Of a stretch of 43,992 bases of DNA, positions 8,385 through 17,407 are shown in pieces. This stretch comes from Pseudomonadota bacterium (GTDB lineage: Bacteria; Pseudomonadota; Alphaproteobacteria; SHVP01). Below the pieces are notes generated by a model. It saw nothing but the letters and a program-made list of their open reading frames with translations. It did no database searches and had not been told where the DNA came from. The number at the start of each line of letters is the position of its first letter. The first letter of the stretch is position 1. Location: NCBI GenBank assembly GCA_027622715.1, contig JAQBYN010000026.1:1-43992 (forward strand), in the 5' to 3' direction. The position numbers and the translations under genes were made by a program.

Positions 8385-9433
8385 GAGACGGCAGCCTCGG
8401 TGCCCGGTGATCCCTGGCTGGAAATGGTCTGCAGATCGCGAACGATTTGCTCGTTGAAACGGCCACGAATGAGGTCGGCTGCCACGCCGATTGCATTGGC
8501 GAAACCAATCGCGTCGGTGCCGCCATGGCTCTTTACGACAACGCCGTTCAACCCGACAAAAAGTGCACCGTTGTATGTCCGTGGATCGACTCTCTTGCGG
8601 ATCGCCCGCAACGCCGGACGCGCCAGTACGTAGCCGACCCGCGACAGGATCGAGCGGCGAAATGCGGTGCGCAACATCTCGCTATAAAACTTGGCGGTTC
8701 CCTCGGCAGTTTTTAACGCGATGTTGCCGGTAAATCCGTCGGTCACAACAACATCGACCGTCCCCTGTCCGATGTCGTCGCCCTCGACAAACCCCTCGAA
8801 TGCCAGTGGCAAACTGGTCGATTCGCGCAGGATTTGGGCCGCAAGTTTGAGGTCTTCGTGACCCTTAAGTTCCTCGGTACCGACGTTTAGCAGACCCACC
8901 ATCGGCTGCCGAACCCCGAGCACGGAGCGGGCGAACTCCGCACCCATGATGGCGAACTGGACCAAGTTGTCCGCCGTGCATTCGATATTGGCGCCAAGGT
9001 CGAGGATCACGCTTTCACCGCGCGTGGTCGGCACAACCCCGGCCATTGCTGGACGATCGATGCCAGCGACAGTCTTGAGCACAAATTTGGACATCGCCAA
9101 GAGCGCGCCTGTGTTACCCGCCGACACGACGCCGCCGCATTCGCCGTCGCGAACGGCATTGATTGCCAGCCGCATGCTGCTTTCCTTGCCACGGCGTAGC
9201 GCCTGCGAGGGCTTGTCTTCGGCAGTAATGACCTGAGGGGCATGCCTAATCTCGCAACGCCCAGCAAGCTTGGGAAACCGTTTTAGAATCGGTCCGACGC
9301 GGCGTTCGTCACCGAACAATAGGAATTTGACGTCGGGGTGACGCTTCCTCGCGATATCCGCGCCCTTAAGAACAATACCGGGGGCCTTGTCTCCGCCCAT
9401 GGCATCAAGCGCGATCGTGATCGGCTGCGTCAA
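8381..9433 (-). CDS. plsX: phosphate acyltransferase PlsX
   Basis: PlsX makes acyl-phosphate from acyl-ACP for the PlsY step of phospholipid synthesis; it is a soluble, membrane-associated enzyme. The 350-residue protein shows [21 protein letters not shown] at the start, [34 protein letters not shown] near 80, [30 protein letters not shown] and [17 protein letters not shown]. The start is taken as TTG at 9433, needed to keep the first beta strand; GGGG lies just before it. It sits 18 bases after rpmF and overlaps fabH. Confidence 0.96.
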   Translation of the reverse strand: MTQPITIALDAMGGDKAPGIVLKGADIARKRHPDVKFLLFGDERRVGPILKRFPKLAGRCEIRHAPQVITAEDKPSQALRRGKESSMRLAINAVRDGECGGVVSAGNTGALLAMSKFVLKTVAGIDRPAMAGVVPTTRGESVILDLGANIECTADNLVQFAIMGAEFARSVLGVRQPMVGLLNVGTEELKGHEDLKLAAQILRESTSLPLAFEGFVEGDDIGQGTVDVVVTDGFTGNIALKTAEGTAKFYSEMLRTAFRRSILSRVGYVLARPALRAIRKRVDPRTYNGALFVGLNGVVVKSHGGTDAIGFANAIGVAADLIRGRFNEQIVRDLQTISSQGSPGTEAAVS

Positions 9434-9451
9434 ACTGAACCCCTGCGCGGC

Positions 9452-9637
9452 CTATGCCGCGTCACTTCCTTCGGTGACTTCCTTGCCATTGTAGTGCCCG
9501 CAGGCCCCACAGACATGGTGGGGGCGCTTCAGCTCACCGCAATTGGGGCATTCCGACGAATTCTGGGGTGCCAGGGCGTCGTGGGCGCGGCGCATATCAC
9601 GCCGCGAGGTCGATACTTTGCTTTTGGGAACAGCCAT
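9452..9637 (-). CDS. rpmF: 50S ribosomal protein L32
   Basis: A 61-residue ribosomal protein of the large subunit. [20 protein letters not shown] is the typical start. A zinc-ribbon set of four cysteines is kept (C30, C33, C43, C46 in [18 protein letters not shown]), so this is the zinc-binding (C+) form. It lies between yceD and plsX as in many proteobacteria. Confidence 0.97.
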   Translation of the reverse strand: MAVPKSKVSTSRRDMRRAHDALAPQNSSECPNCGELKRPHHVCGACGHYNGKEVTEGSDAA

Positions 9638-9677
9638 TACAAACCTACGGGTCCTTTATCTCTCGTTTGCCAAGTAC

Positions 9678-10193
9678 TTAAACCTTGTTTCTCAACTTTG
9701 CCAGACCCGCGAATGGGCCCTGCTCGTCCCGCGGGGCGGCATCAAACGTGAATTCAACACCGCTTTTGCGAGGATAGGGATCGAGCGCCAAAGCAAGGTA
9801 TTCCGCCACCACCGCGCCAAGGTCAATCGAACTACCCTCAAAAGGCTCCACGTCGCTCTCATCGGGCGATATTTCGACCTCGCGCTGCAAATCGGCGGTC
9901 CAGTCGGCAGCAGGAATATAGCGCAACTCAAAGGTATCTTCGAGGTTGCTTTCCACCGGGTCGAGCGTGACCACACAATTTTGGACGACCACGGCCGAGA
10001 ATTTCCCTCGCACCAGGAGGGTACGATCGTCATCGAGGGCGCTGACCTCACCCGAAACGGCGAGTTTCAAGACATCTTGTAGGCCAAGCCGCGCGCCCAA
10101 GGCGAGCCGCTGTCCGTCGTCGGCGGCAAACGCGAAAGTTCGTCCGCCGCTGCCAACATCTGCCATTTCAAAGGGATAGGAGAATTCGTGCAT
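9678..10193 (-). CDS. yceD: YceD/DUF177 family protein (large ribosomal RNA accumulation protein)
   Basis: A 171-residue member of the DUF177/YceD family. Family members lie just upstream of rpmF and have been linked to 23S rRNA accumulation. Visible hallmarks are VSGEVSALDDDRTLLVRGKFSA (about 45-66), the conserved CVVTLDPVESNLEDTFELRY, and acidic IDLGAVVAEYLALALDPYPRK. It starts at the ATG at 10193, and rpmF follows after 40 bases. Function in this organism is inferred from family and position. Confidence 0.9.
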   Translation of the reverse strand: MHEFSYPFEMADVGSGGRTFAFAADDGQRLALGARLGLQDVLKLAVSGEVSALDDDRTLLVRGKFSAVVVQNCVVTLDPVESNLEDTFELRYIPAADWTADLQREVEISPDESDVEPFEGSSIDLGAVVAEYLALALDPYPRKSGVEFTFDAAPRDEQGPFAGLAKLRNKV

Positions 10194-10303
10194 GTTCTCG
10201 GCCCATGGTTGGGCGGGCTAATCAGCCCGAATAGGAGGGGCCCCGGTTGGCCGCGAACGTTAAAGATTGCACGATCTAGGGTCAATTCCTGGGGACGTGC
10301 AAG

Positions 10304-10858
10304 TCAGACGACAGATGGTGCTTCAAACCGCACCTTTCCAGTCAGAATCTCCGCCAAATCTTGGCCATCGAGATTGACGACTTGGCGGCGCACGATGTCC
10401 GCAAGGCGCCCAAGCCCCTCAATGCGCACAGGATCATCGACATAGACGTTCCGCGCCAGTGCCTCCTCAAGCGTCGGGCCCGCCGAATCGATGGCTGCCT
10501 GATAGGCCTTTGCCCGACCGTAGAAGGCGTCCGCCATTTCCTTGATTCGTTTGCCGACTCGCATGTCGCCGGTCCCCATTTCGCGCAGGTTTCGGTCCAT
10601 GTCGGCGAACAAATAGGACATGAATTCTCGGCCAAACTGATCGCTTGGCGGCCCGCGACCCTTTACCCGGCGGACCAACAGGATCGCGTGCAAGGCAATC
10701 ATTTCAAAACGGCCATCGACCGTGTCGGGTACCCCCAGCGATTCGTAGAACGCCGTGTCCCGCGCTTGGGCGACGACCGTAAGATAGGCCTCCCTCGCGG
10801 GGGCGGCGTAGGGCGGCTCGGCGGAGAGGGATCGCCAAATTTTCCGAAGGACACTCAT
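10304..10858 (-). CDS. ubiquinol-cytochrome c chaperone family protein
   Basis: A protein of about 184 residues matching the CBP3/UQCC1-type chaperone domain that helps assemble cytochrome bc1. Seen: AREAYLTVVAQARDTAFYESLGVPDTVDGRFEMIALHAILLVRR and QFGREFMSYLFADMDRNLREMGTGDMRVGKRIKEMADAFYGRAKAY (region about residues 20-135). The ATG at 10858 is chosen; a TTG four codons upstream is possible and neither has a clear ribosome site. It precedes yceD by 110 bases on the same strand and diverges from bamE. Its presence implies a respiratory bc1 complex encoded elsewhere. Confidence 0.87.
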   Translation of the reverse strand: MSVLRKIWRSLSAEPPYAAPAREAYLTVVAQARDTAFYESLGVPDTVDGRFEMIALHAILLVRRVKGRGPPSDQFGREFMSYLFADMDRNLREMGTGDMRVGKRIKEMADAFYGRAKAYQAAIDSAGPTLEEALARNVYVDDPVRIEGLGRLADIVRRQVVNLDGQDLAEILTGKVRFEAPSVV

Positions 10859-10966
10859 GTGCAGGACCAATTGACCATAAAGTTGACAGCCCTGGGCGGC
10901 GGTAGCATGGTCCGCGCTGTTCGTATTGCAAAGTTCATAGCTGAAATGTCACGGAATCGGTTTCCA

Positions 10967-11419
10967 ATGCAGCGTTTCGCCCCGGCATACCGAGCCATGC
11001 TCTTTCTGTGTCTAACACTAGCAGCCTGCGCACCAACCTTCGTCCTCCAAGGTTATGTGCCCGATGATGAGACGCTCGGAACCGTCGAACTCGGAGTCGA
11101 CACAAAAGAGAACGTCTCCACCAAACTCGGGTCGCCCTCAACCATTGCGACGTTCGACGACGACACCTGGATCTACGTGAACAAGCGAACCGAAGTATTT
11201 GCTTTCTTCGAGCCTAAGGTTCTCGGCCAAAGCGTCGTCGCCATTAACTTCGACGGCGAAGGCCGGGTTGAAGAAATCCGACGCTACGCTCTCGAAGACG
11301 GACGCCTGATCGACCCGGTAACACGAGAAACGCCGACCCAGGGCCGAGAGCTGGGTTTTCTAGAACAGCTCTTCGGCAATGTCGGGCGGTTCAACACCGG
11401 ATCGAATGGCGCGAACTAA
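10967..11419 (+). CDS. bamE: outer membrane protein assembly factor BamE (SmpA/OmlA)
   Basis: Lipoprotein of the BAM machine that inserts beta-barrel proteins in the outer membrane. The lipobox LAAC ends at Cys21 with this start. The BamE domain follows: GYVPDDETLGTVELGVDTKENVSTKLGSPSTIATFDDDTWIYV (about 30-75) and then FDGEGRVEEIRRYALED. Another in-frame ATG at 10946 would add seven residues; both keep the lipobox and neither has a strong ribosome site. It diverges from the bc1 chaperone, as is usual in alphaproteobacteria, and ends two bases from the hppA stop on the other strand. Confidence 0.93.
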   Translation: MQRFAPAYRAMLFLCLTLAACAPTFVLQGYVPDDETLGTVELGVDTKENVSTKLGSPSTIATFDDDTWIYVNKRTEVFAFFEPKVLGQSVVAINFDGEGRVEEIRRYALEDGRLIDPVTRETPTQGRELGFLEQLFGNVGRFNTGSNGAN

Positions 11420-11421
11420 AT

Positions 11422-13494
11422 TTAGGCCAGCACCGCCAACAGCAACAACGCGACGATATTGGTGATCTTGATCATCGGGTTAACGGCTGGGCCCGCCGTG
11501 TCCTTGTAGGGGTCACCAACGGTATCGCCGGTCACAGCAGCCTTGTGCGCTTCCGAGCCCTTGCCGCCGTGATTCCCGTCTTCGATAAACTTCTTCGCAT
11601 TGTCCCAGGCGCCGCCACCCGCGGTCATCGAAATGGCGACAAAAATCCCGGTGACGATTACGCCGAGCAACATCGCGCCAACTGCAGCGAACGCTGGACC
11701 CTGTCCGGCAATCGCCCAAATAACGAGGTACAGCACGATTGGCGCAAGAACCGGCAGCAACGACGGGATGATCATTTCCCGGATCGCCGCTTTGGTCAGA
11801 ATGTCGACCGCCCGTCCGTAATCAGGCTTGCCGGTCCCCTCCATAATGCCGGGGATCTCTTTGAACTGACGACGCACCTCGGTGACGACGGCCCCGGCGG
11901 CACGGCCAACGGCCGTCATACTCATGGCGCCGAACAGGTAGGGCAGCAGGCCGCCCATGAACAGGCCAATCACGACAAACGGATTGCTGAGCGAAAAATC
12001 GACCTGAACGTTCGGGAAGAACAGCCTCAGATCTTCGGTGTAAGCGCCGAACAAGACCAGCGCCGCAAGCCCGGCCGAACCAATCGCATAGCCTTTGGTT
12101 ACGGCCTTGGTCGTGTTGCCGACGGCGTCCAAAGCATCGGTCGTCTTGCGGACATCGGCATCCATATCGGCCATCTCGGCGATGCCGCCGGCGTTATCGG
12201 TCACCGGGCCGTAGGCATCGAGAGCAACGACGACACCGGCCAGCGCGAGCATCGTTGTGACCGCGACAGCGATGCCAAAAATACCAGCCAACATAAAGGT
12301 CGAGATAATGCCTGCGACAATGATCAATGCAGGTACGGCGGTCGCCTCCATCGAAATGGCCAACCCTTGGATCACGTTGGTGCCATGACCGGTGGTCGAC
12401 GCCTGGGCGACGCTGCGCACAGGGCGATAGTTGGTCCCGGTATAGTACTCGGTGATCCACACCAGTCCGCCGGTGACGGCAAGCCCGATCAGGCCGCAAT
12501 AAAATAGCATGCGGCCGCTAAATTCAGTCCCCGTCGAAGTGGTGTACACGGTGGATGACCCCAAGACGTATTCGGTCACCACCCACAACCCAATCGCGGA
12601 CAAAATGCCGGAAACAATGAGTCCGCGGTATAGCGCACCCATGATGTTCTGGCTTGCGCCGAGCCGGACGAAGAACGTGCCGATGATCGACGCGAAGATG
12701 CAGATGCCGCCAATCGCCAGCGGATAAACCAGGAAGTCGGCATTGCCGGAGAACAGAATCGAGCCCAGCACCATGGTCGCGACCATCGTTACTGCGTAGG
12801 TCTCAAAAAGGTCGGCGGCCATGCCCGCGCAGTCGCCCACGTTGTCGCCGACGTTATCGGCAATCACCGCGGGATTACGCGGATCGTCCTCAGGAATACC
12901 CGCTTCGACCTTGCCTACGAGATCGGCCCCGACGTCGGCGCCCTTGGTGAAAATGCCGCCCCCAAGACGGGCAAAAATCGAAATCAGTGAGCCGCCAAAG
13001 CCAAGTGCCACCAGCGGGTCGATGATTTCGCGGCCTTCGGCGCCGATTGCCAACAAGATCCCGTAGTAGCCAGCGACGGAGATGAGCGCCAGGCCAACGA
13101 CGAGCATGCCAGTGACGGCGCCCGCTTTGAACGCAACTGCAAGACCCTCGGCGAGGCCGCTGCGTGCCGCCTCGGCGGTACGAACGTTGGCCCGCACCGA
13201 GATGTTCATCCCGATATAGCCGGTCGCGCCTGATAGGAATGCGCCGATCACGAAGCCGACGGCCTCTTTCCACCCAAGCAGGAACAGGAGGATGACCGCG
13301 ATCACCACACCAACGAGTGCGATCGCACGGTATTGGCGGTTCAAGTACGCATTTGCGCCGACCTGAATGGCCCGGGCGATCTCCTGCATCCGCTCGTTAC
13401 CGGGGCTGCGTGCGAGAACGGACCGACTAGCGTAAACGCCATAGAGAATGGCGAAGACGCCCGAAATGATCGCGAACCATAACCAGTTTGACAT
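11422..13494 (-). CDS. hppA: membrane-bound proton-translocating pyrophosphatase, K+-independent type
   Basis: An integral membrane pump of 690 residues with about 16 helices that hydrolyses pyrophosphate and moves protons outward. Active-site acidic motifs are visible: [39 protein letters not shown] (about 187-224) and [16 protein letters not shown] (426-441). The residues that separate K+-dependent from K+-independent enzymes read [10 protein letters not shown] with Lys463 and Thr466, the K+-independent set (established for the family). The start is the ATG at 13494. It is monocistronic, with 147 bases before the MFS gene's stop. Confidence 0.97.
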   Translation of the reverse strand: MSNWLWFAIISGVFAILYGVYASRSVLARSPGNERMQEIARAIQVGANAYLNRQYRAIALVGVVIAVILLFLLGWKEAVGFVIGAFLSGATGYIGMNISVRANVRTAEAARSGLAEGLAVAFKAGAVTGMLVVGLALISVAGYYGILLAIGAEGREIIDPLVALGFGGSLISIFARLGGGIFTKGADVGADLVGKVEAGIPEDDPRNPAVIADNVGDNVGDCAGMAADLFETYAVTMVATMVLGSILFSGNADFLVYPLAIGGICIFASIIGTFFVRLGASQNIMGALYRGLIVSGILSAIGLWVVTEYVLGSSTVYTTSTGTEFSGRMLFYCGLIGLAVTGGLVWITEYYTGTNYRPVRSVAQASTTGHGTNVIQGLAISMEATAVPALIIVAGIISTFMLAGIFGIAVAVTTMLALAGVVVALDAYGPVTDNAGGIAEMADMDADVRKTTDALDAVGNTTKAVTKGYAIGSAGLAALVLFGAYTEDLRLFFPNVQVDFSLSNPFVVIGLFMGGLLPYLFGAMSMTAVGRAAGAVVTEVRRQFKEIPGIMEGTGKPDYGRAVDILTKAAIREMIIPSLLPVLAPIVLYLVIWAIAGQGPAFAAVGAMLLGVIVTGIFVAISMTAGGGAWDNAKKFIEDGNHGGKGSEAHKAAVTGDTVGDPYKDTAGPAVNPMIKITNIVALLLLAVLA

Positions 13495-13581
13495 GGGATC
13501 GGCCCTCTTAATCCTGCTGATACAGATAATGGGCGCGAACCGCGCGCAGTGGCGCGGCCCGGCTGAAAATCGCGCGGAACA

Positions 13582-13600
13582 TGCCAGAACTACTCTGGCA
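13582..13600. promoter_or_regulatory. inverted repeat upstream of hppA
   Basis: A perfect 7-base inverted repeat, TGCCAGA-ACTAC-TCTGGCA, 88-106 bases upstream of the hppA start and 42 bases beyond the MFS stop. It has no T-run on the minus strand, so it fits an operator at least as well as a terminator. Role unproven. Confidence 0.35.
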
Positions 13601-13641
13601 ACGCAACAAACTGGGGTTTTTTTCGGTGGATGGCCTGAGCG

Positions 13642-14832
13642 TTAGGCTTTGGCCGGTTCCGGCTGGCGCAACATCAGCCAGATGAGCGCCAGCGTGACAA
13701 CGATCAAGAATGGGACCGCGCCAAAACTCACGGCCCGCCAACTGAGAAGCTGAAGCAAGGCCCCCGATGACAGTGACGCGACCGCCACAAGGCCAAAGAC
13801 CATGAAATCGTGGAATCCTTGGGCCTTGGCGCGCTCCGCCGGTTCATAGGTTTCAGTAAGCAAAGTCGATCCGCCCACGAACATGAAGTTCCAACCGAGA
13901 CCCAGGAGGAAAAGCGCCGCCCAGAAATTCAGGAAGGCGACACCGGTCACCGCGAAGGCGACCGCACCGATCATGAAGACAACGCCGACGGCAATGATGT
14001 TGAGGACGCCAAACCGCGCAATAAGGGCACCAGTAATAAACGACGGCGCAAACATGGCGAGGGCATGCCATTGGATAACAGTCTTGGCATCGCTCAGGGC
14101 GTGATGAAACTGTTCAATCATGGCGATCGGCGTTGCGGTCATCAGCAGAACCATGACCGCAAACCCGATCATGCTGGATAGGACCGCCACGACGAACTTC
14201 GGCTGGCGCGCAATCTCGGACAATGGGCGCCCGGTCTCGTTCCGCTCCTGGACGGTCGGCGCAGGAATCCGAATAAATTGAATCAACCCTATTGAGATTG
14301 CGACCAGGACGATCACCGCTAGGTAGGTCCCGAGGAACTGGGCGCCCGGCACAAGATCAGCCGTACGCAGGGCAATCTCCGGCCCGACATACGCGGCCAC
14401 GACTCCGCCGAGCAGCACGAGAGAGATCGCCTTCCCGCGAAATTTGTCCGACGCGACGTCGGCCGCTGCGAATCGATAGTAGTGGGCGAAACCGTTGTAC
14501 ATGCCCATCAGCAAGATGCCGAAAGCAAATCCCCAAAAACTGAATTGCCAAACCGACAGGGCCGCGATGCCAGCCCCGACCATGCCGATCCCGGCGCCGA
14601 TCGTGAACCCGGCGCGACGCCCGACACGCTTCATGATCATCGACGCCGGCACCGTCGCCAGCGCTGTGCCAATGACCATCGCCGACACCGGAACCGTCGC
14701 CAGCGTCGTGTCTTCTCCCAGGAACTGAAAGCCGACCAATCCGGTGGTCAGCGCCATGATCGAACTGGAAGACGCAAAAAACGCCTGGCAAAGGGCCAGC
14801 AGCCCAACGGTAGCTTTCGGATTGGTCGACAA
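13642..14832 (-). CDS. major facilitator superfamily transporter
   Basis: A 396-residue, roughly 12-helix permease. MFS marks include MKRVGRRAGFTIGAGIGMVGAG (loop 2-3 type basic motif, about 64-85), DKFRGKAISLVLLGG near 130 and ERAKAQGFHDFMVFG in the second half. The start is taken as TTG at 14832 because helix 1 (VGLLALCQAFFASSSS) begins immediately and the next ATG would cut it; GGGG lies upstream. It starts 9 bases after the FliL-like gene's stop, so the two are co-transcribed. The substrate cannot be inferred. Confidence 0.88.
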   Translation of the reverse strand: MSTNPKATVGLLALCQAFFASSSSIMALTTGLVGFQFLGEDTTLATVPVSAMVIGTALATVPASMIMKRVGRRAGFTIGAGIGMVGAGIAALSVWQFSFWGFAFGILLMGMYNGFAHYYRFAAADVASDKFRGKAISLVLLGGVVAAYVGPEIALRTADLVPGAQFLGTYLAVIVLVAISIGLIQFIRIPAPTVQERNETGRPLSEIARQPKFVVAVLSSMIGFAVMVLLMTATPIAMIEQFHHALSDAKTVIQWHALAMFAPSFITGALIARFGVLNIIAVGVVFMIGAVAFAVTGVAFLNFWAALFLLGLGWNFMFVGGSTLLTETYEPAERAKAQGFHDFMVFGLVAVASLSSGALLQLLSWRAVSFGAVPFLIVVTLALIWLMLRQPEPAKA

Positions 14833-14841
14833 ATTCGCCCC

Positions 14842-15363
14842 CTAGTGGCCGCCGCCGCTTGATTTTTTCGGCGGCGGTGGCGCGGCCGCGGCGGGCGCGG
14901 GCCGACCGGCCTTCGCTGCGCCGGCTTCGACGCTTTGGACGATCCCACTGGGAAATACTTTCTTGGCGGACGCCAGAAAACGCGCTTCAAGGTCGTGCGC
15001 GTCGACCGAACCGTCTTCGGTAAGCTTGAGCGGTCGGGCGTGCACGTCGCGCACAATCGCATCGCGCAGCAGGGGCCGGTTTTCTTCGGCGAGGCTGGCC
15101 TGGTCGGGCCTTGCCAACAGATCGTAGCGGCCGACGACGATGAGATATCGACTGACCTTGTCGCCCCGGATCAACGGCACGCTCAGTGGGCGGATTTGGT
15201 AAACGATGGGCGTCGCAGGCTCGAGGGGCGTTTCGACCTTGGTTTCGGCGACGTCTTCTTCCTCGCCACCACCGCCGCTCACGAGAGACATGCCAATCGC
15301 CGCGACGACGACCAAAAGGACAATGCCTCCGACGAGAATCAGTAATTTCTTCAATGGGTTCAC
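14842..15363 (-). CDS. single-pass membrane protein resembling FliL
   Basis: A 173-residue protein with a short basic start, one transmembrane helix (about residues 7-28, LILVGGIVLLVVVAAIGMSL), a Gly/Glu linker, a periplasmic domain (about 50-140) and a low-complexity Ala/Pro/Gly tail. The domain pattern YQIRPLSVPLIRGDKVSRYLI followed by a LLRDAIVRDVHARPL helix resembles FliL, the flagellar stator-associated protein, but no other flagellar gene is in the window. It lies 90 bases after thiL and 9 bases before the MFS gene. FliL-like is a fold-level suggestion only. Confidence 0.6.
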   Translation of the reverse strand: MNPLKKLLILVGGIVLLVVVAAIGMSLVSGGGGEEEDVAETKVETPLEPATPIVYQIRPLSVPLIRGDKVSRYLIVVGRYDLLARPDQASLAEENRPLLRDAIVRDVHARPLKLTEDGSVDAHDLEARFLASAKKVFPSGIVQSVEAGAAKAGRPAPAAAAPPPPKKSSGGGH

Positions 15364-15453
15364 TCGGTTTCTAGTATTGCGGCACGCTACGCCGTCAGGG
15401 AGCCGCGAACAAGATATGGGATAGGGCTGGACGGCAGCTGCCCGCTTCGGACC

Positions 15454-16428
15454 TCAAAAGTGCGTGTGGCCCGGGTGATCTATTCTGATCGTTGCGCCGG
15501 CGTGATCAAGGACCTGGACGCCGGAACCAGGCCCGATCTCACCGATCGCGGTCAACGGCAGCGCGAGGCGCGCGGCAAGCCGGTTCAGGACATCGCGAGC
15601 CTCACGCGGCGCACAGAAGAGAATCTCGTAATCGTCGCCGCCGCCGAATGCGTCCAGCTTGGTCAGTAGGCCATCGGCAATCGCCGCCTCTATCGCGGGC
15701 GACAATGGAACCAGATCGGCACCCACGAGGGCGGAGACCCCGGACGTCTGGCAAATGTGATTGAGGTCGGCGATCAACCCGTCCGAGACATCGATCGCGG
15801 CGGTTGCCAGGCCAACGAGCGCCGGCCCGAGCGTGGTCCGCGGCCGCGGCAACCGGTACCGGTCGATCAGGGTCGCCGCATGGCTAGGGTTCAGCTCATT
15901 TGGGGCAGTAAGCAGACGCAGCCCGGCGGCGGCATCGCCGATGGTTCCGGATACATAGATATCGTCTCCGACCCTGGCGCCGGAGCGCAACAGGGCTCGC
16001 CCGACGCGCACTTCACCAATCGCCGTAATCGAAATCACCCCAGGACCGGGCGTGCGTACGGTGTCGCCACCGAGCAGCGCTATGTCGAATTCGTGCTGAT
16101 CCGCCGCGAGCCCGGCAGCAAACCCGTTAAGCCAGTCGTCGGTGGCGGAGTCCTGGATGGCCAGGTTGAGAAGGTACCCGCGCGGCGTCGCGCCCATCGC
16201 GGCGAGATCCGACAGATTTACACGCAATGCTTTGCGCGCAAGCTCTCCGGGCGGATCGCCCGGCAGGAAGTGTATCCCAGCGACCAGTGTGTCCGTTGTC
16301 AGCACGGCGGTATGCCCGGCGCGCGGCACAAAAAGAGCCGCATCATCGGTTAGTCCCAATCCCTGGTGTTTATCGCTCAGCGGCGCGAATAGCTGCGCGA
16401 TTAGGTCGAATTCGCCGCGCCTACCCAT
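15454..16428 (-). CDS. thiL: thiamine-monophosphate kinase
   Basis: ThiL phosphorylates thiamine monophosphate to the active cofactor, thiamine diphosphate. It has 324 residues, the usual length. Seen: GEFDLIAQLFAPL at the start, LTDDAALF (Mg/ATP site, near 28), TTDTLVAGIHFL, ALRVNLSDLAAMGATPRGYLL, LLGGDTVRTPGPGVISITAIGE, and a C-terminal GGGDDYEILFC. It lies 12 bases after nusB at the end of the riboflavin operon, a widespread order (ribH-nusB-thiL). Confidence 0.96.
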   Translation of the reverse strand: MGRRGEFDLIAQLFAPLSDKHQGLGLTDDAALFVPRAGHTAVLTTDTLVAGIHFLPGDPPGELARKALRVNLSDLAAMGATPRGYLLNLAIQDSATDDWLNGFAAGLAADQHEFDIALLGGDTVRTPGPGVISITAIGEVRVGRALLRSGARVGDDIYVSGTIGDAAAGLRLLTAPNELNPSHAATLIDRYRLPRPRTTLGPALVGLATAAIDVSDGLIADLNHICQTSGVSALVGADLVPLSPAIEAAIADGLLTKLDAFGGGDDYEILFCAPREARDVLNRLAARLALPLTAIGEIGPGSGVQVLDHAGATIRIDHPGHTHF

Positions 16429-16440
16429 GCCACGATTTTC

Positions 16441-16935
16441 CTAAGCCGCCCCTTTTTGGCTTCGCTTCGCTGCCATCTCATCGGCCCGTATTTGTTTGGC
16501 GATTTGATCGAGGACGCCGTTGACAAAGCCAGGCTGCGGACCCTCGAAGAACGCGTGGGCGACATCCACGTATTCGCTGATGATTGCGCGCGCCGGAACG
16601 TCAACCCGGGCGAGAAGTTCGTAAGCCCCTGCCCGCAGTGCCGCAGCGAGGATCTTTTCCAGGCGTCCCAGCTCGCGATCTTTCGACAAGGCTTCGTGGA
16701 CAACGGCGGCGATCTCGGTTTCGCGCGCTGCTACACCGCGGACAATGTCTTCGAAGAATGCCCGATCGGCCCCTTCGTAGATGAGTCCGTCGAATTCGCG
16801 GCCGAAGCGGTGCTCAATGAACTCGCCAATAACTGCCTCGGGCGATACACCGGTGACCCACATCTGATACAGCGCCTGAACCGCCGCAAGGCGCGCCGCC
16901 GACCGCGCACCGGTGACAGGTTTAGAAGCGGTCAT
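16441..16935 (-). CDS. nusB: transcription antitermination factor NusB
   Basis: A 164-residue all-helical RNA-binding protein that joins NusE and BoxA RNA for rRNA antitermination. Seen: SAARLAAVQALYQMWVTG near 13, DRELGRLEKILAAALRAGAYELLARVDVPARAIISEYVDVAHAFFEGPQPGFVNGVLDQIA covering the C-terminal half. It lies 13 bases after ribH and 12 before thiL. Confidence 0.95.
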   Translation of the reverse strand: MTASKPVTGARSAARLAAVQALYQMWVTGVSPEAVIGEFIEHRFGREFDGLIYEGADRAFFEDIVRGVAARETEIAAVVHEALSKDRELGRLEKILAAALRAGAYELLARVDVPARAIISEYVDVAHAFFEGPQPGFVNGVLDQIAKQIRADEMAAKRSQKGAA

Positions 16936-16948
16936 TGCGGAACCTGGG

Positions 16949-17407
16949 TCACTGGCCAGCGAGGAGCGACTGCCTCAACTCGACCAAATCGAGCGCCGCA
17001 TTTGCTGCGGCCGCACCCTTGTTGCCTTGATCGACTGCAGCGCGGCGCCAAGCCTGGTCACGGTTTTCGCAGGTGAGAATACCTGTGCCGACAGCGAGCG
17101 AGTAACGCAGCGCCAGGCGGTGCAGGCCGCTGATGCTTTCCGTACAGACATGATCGTAGTGCGTTGTTTCGCCCCGAATCACGCAGCCCAGCGCCACGTA
17201 CCCGTCGAATGAGTGTCCATTTCCGGACTCTGATCGTACCACCGCGTAACGCACGACCTGAGGGATTTCGAGCGCGCCGGGCACGGCAATCCGGCGATAG
17301 GTACCACCGCGCTTTTCCACGGCGGCAATGGCACCGGCGGCGAGCTGGTCGGCGATGTCCTCGTAGAACCGTGCCTCGACGATAAGGATCGACGGCGCGC
17401 CGGTCAT
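16949..17407 (-). CDS. ribH: 6,7-dimethyl-8-ribityllumazine synthase
   Basis: The penultimate step of riboflavin synthesis, joining the RibD product (after dephosphorylation) and dihydroxybutanone phosphate. The 152-residue protein shows ILIVEARFYEDIADQL, VPGALEIPQVV, the catalytic-loop region LGCVIRGETTHYDHVC (about 73-88) and SLAVGTGILTCEN. It starts with an ATGA overlap with the preceding ribB(X) stop. Confidence 0.96.
   Translation of the reverse strand: MTGAPSILIVEARFYEDIADQLAAGAIAAVEKRGGTYRRIAVPGALEIPQVVRYAVVRSESGNGHSFDGYVALGCVIRGETTHYDHVCTESISGLHRLALRYSLAVGTGILTCENRDQAWRRAAVDQGNKGAAAANAALDLVELRQSLLAGQ

Noticed and set aside
13495-13641. Terminator of the MFS gene at the 13582 inverted repeat
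   Set aside because: No T-run on the minus strand after the hairpin; the T7 at about 13616-13622 is on the other strand and side.
16452-16470. A further repeat copy, TTTTTGGCTTCGCTTCG
   Set aside because: It lies in the nusB coding end, lacks the AAAC and GTTT parts and is explained by codons.
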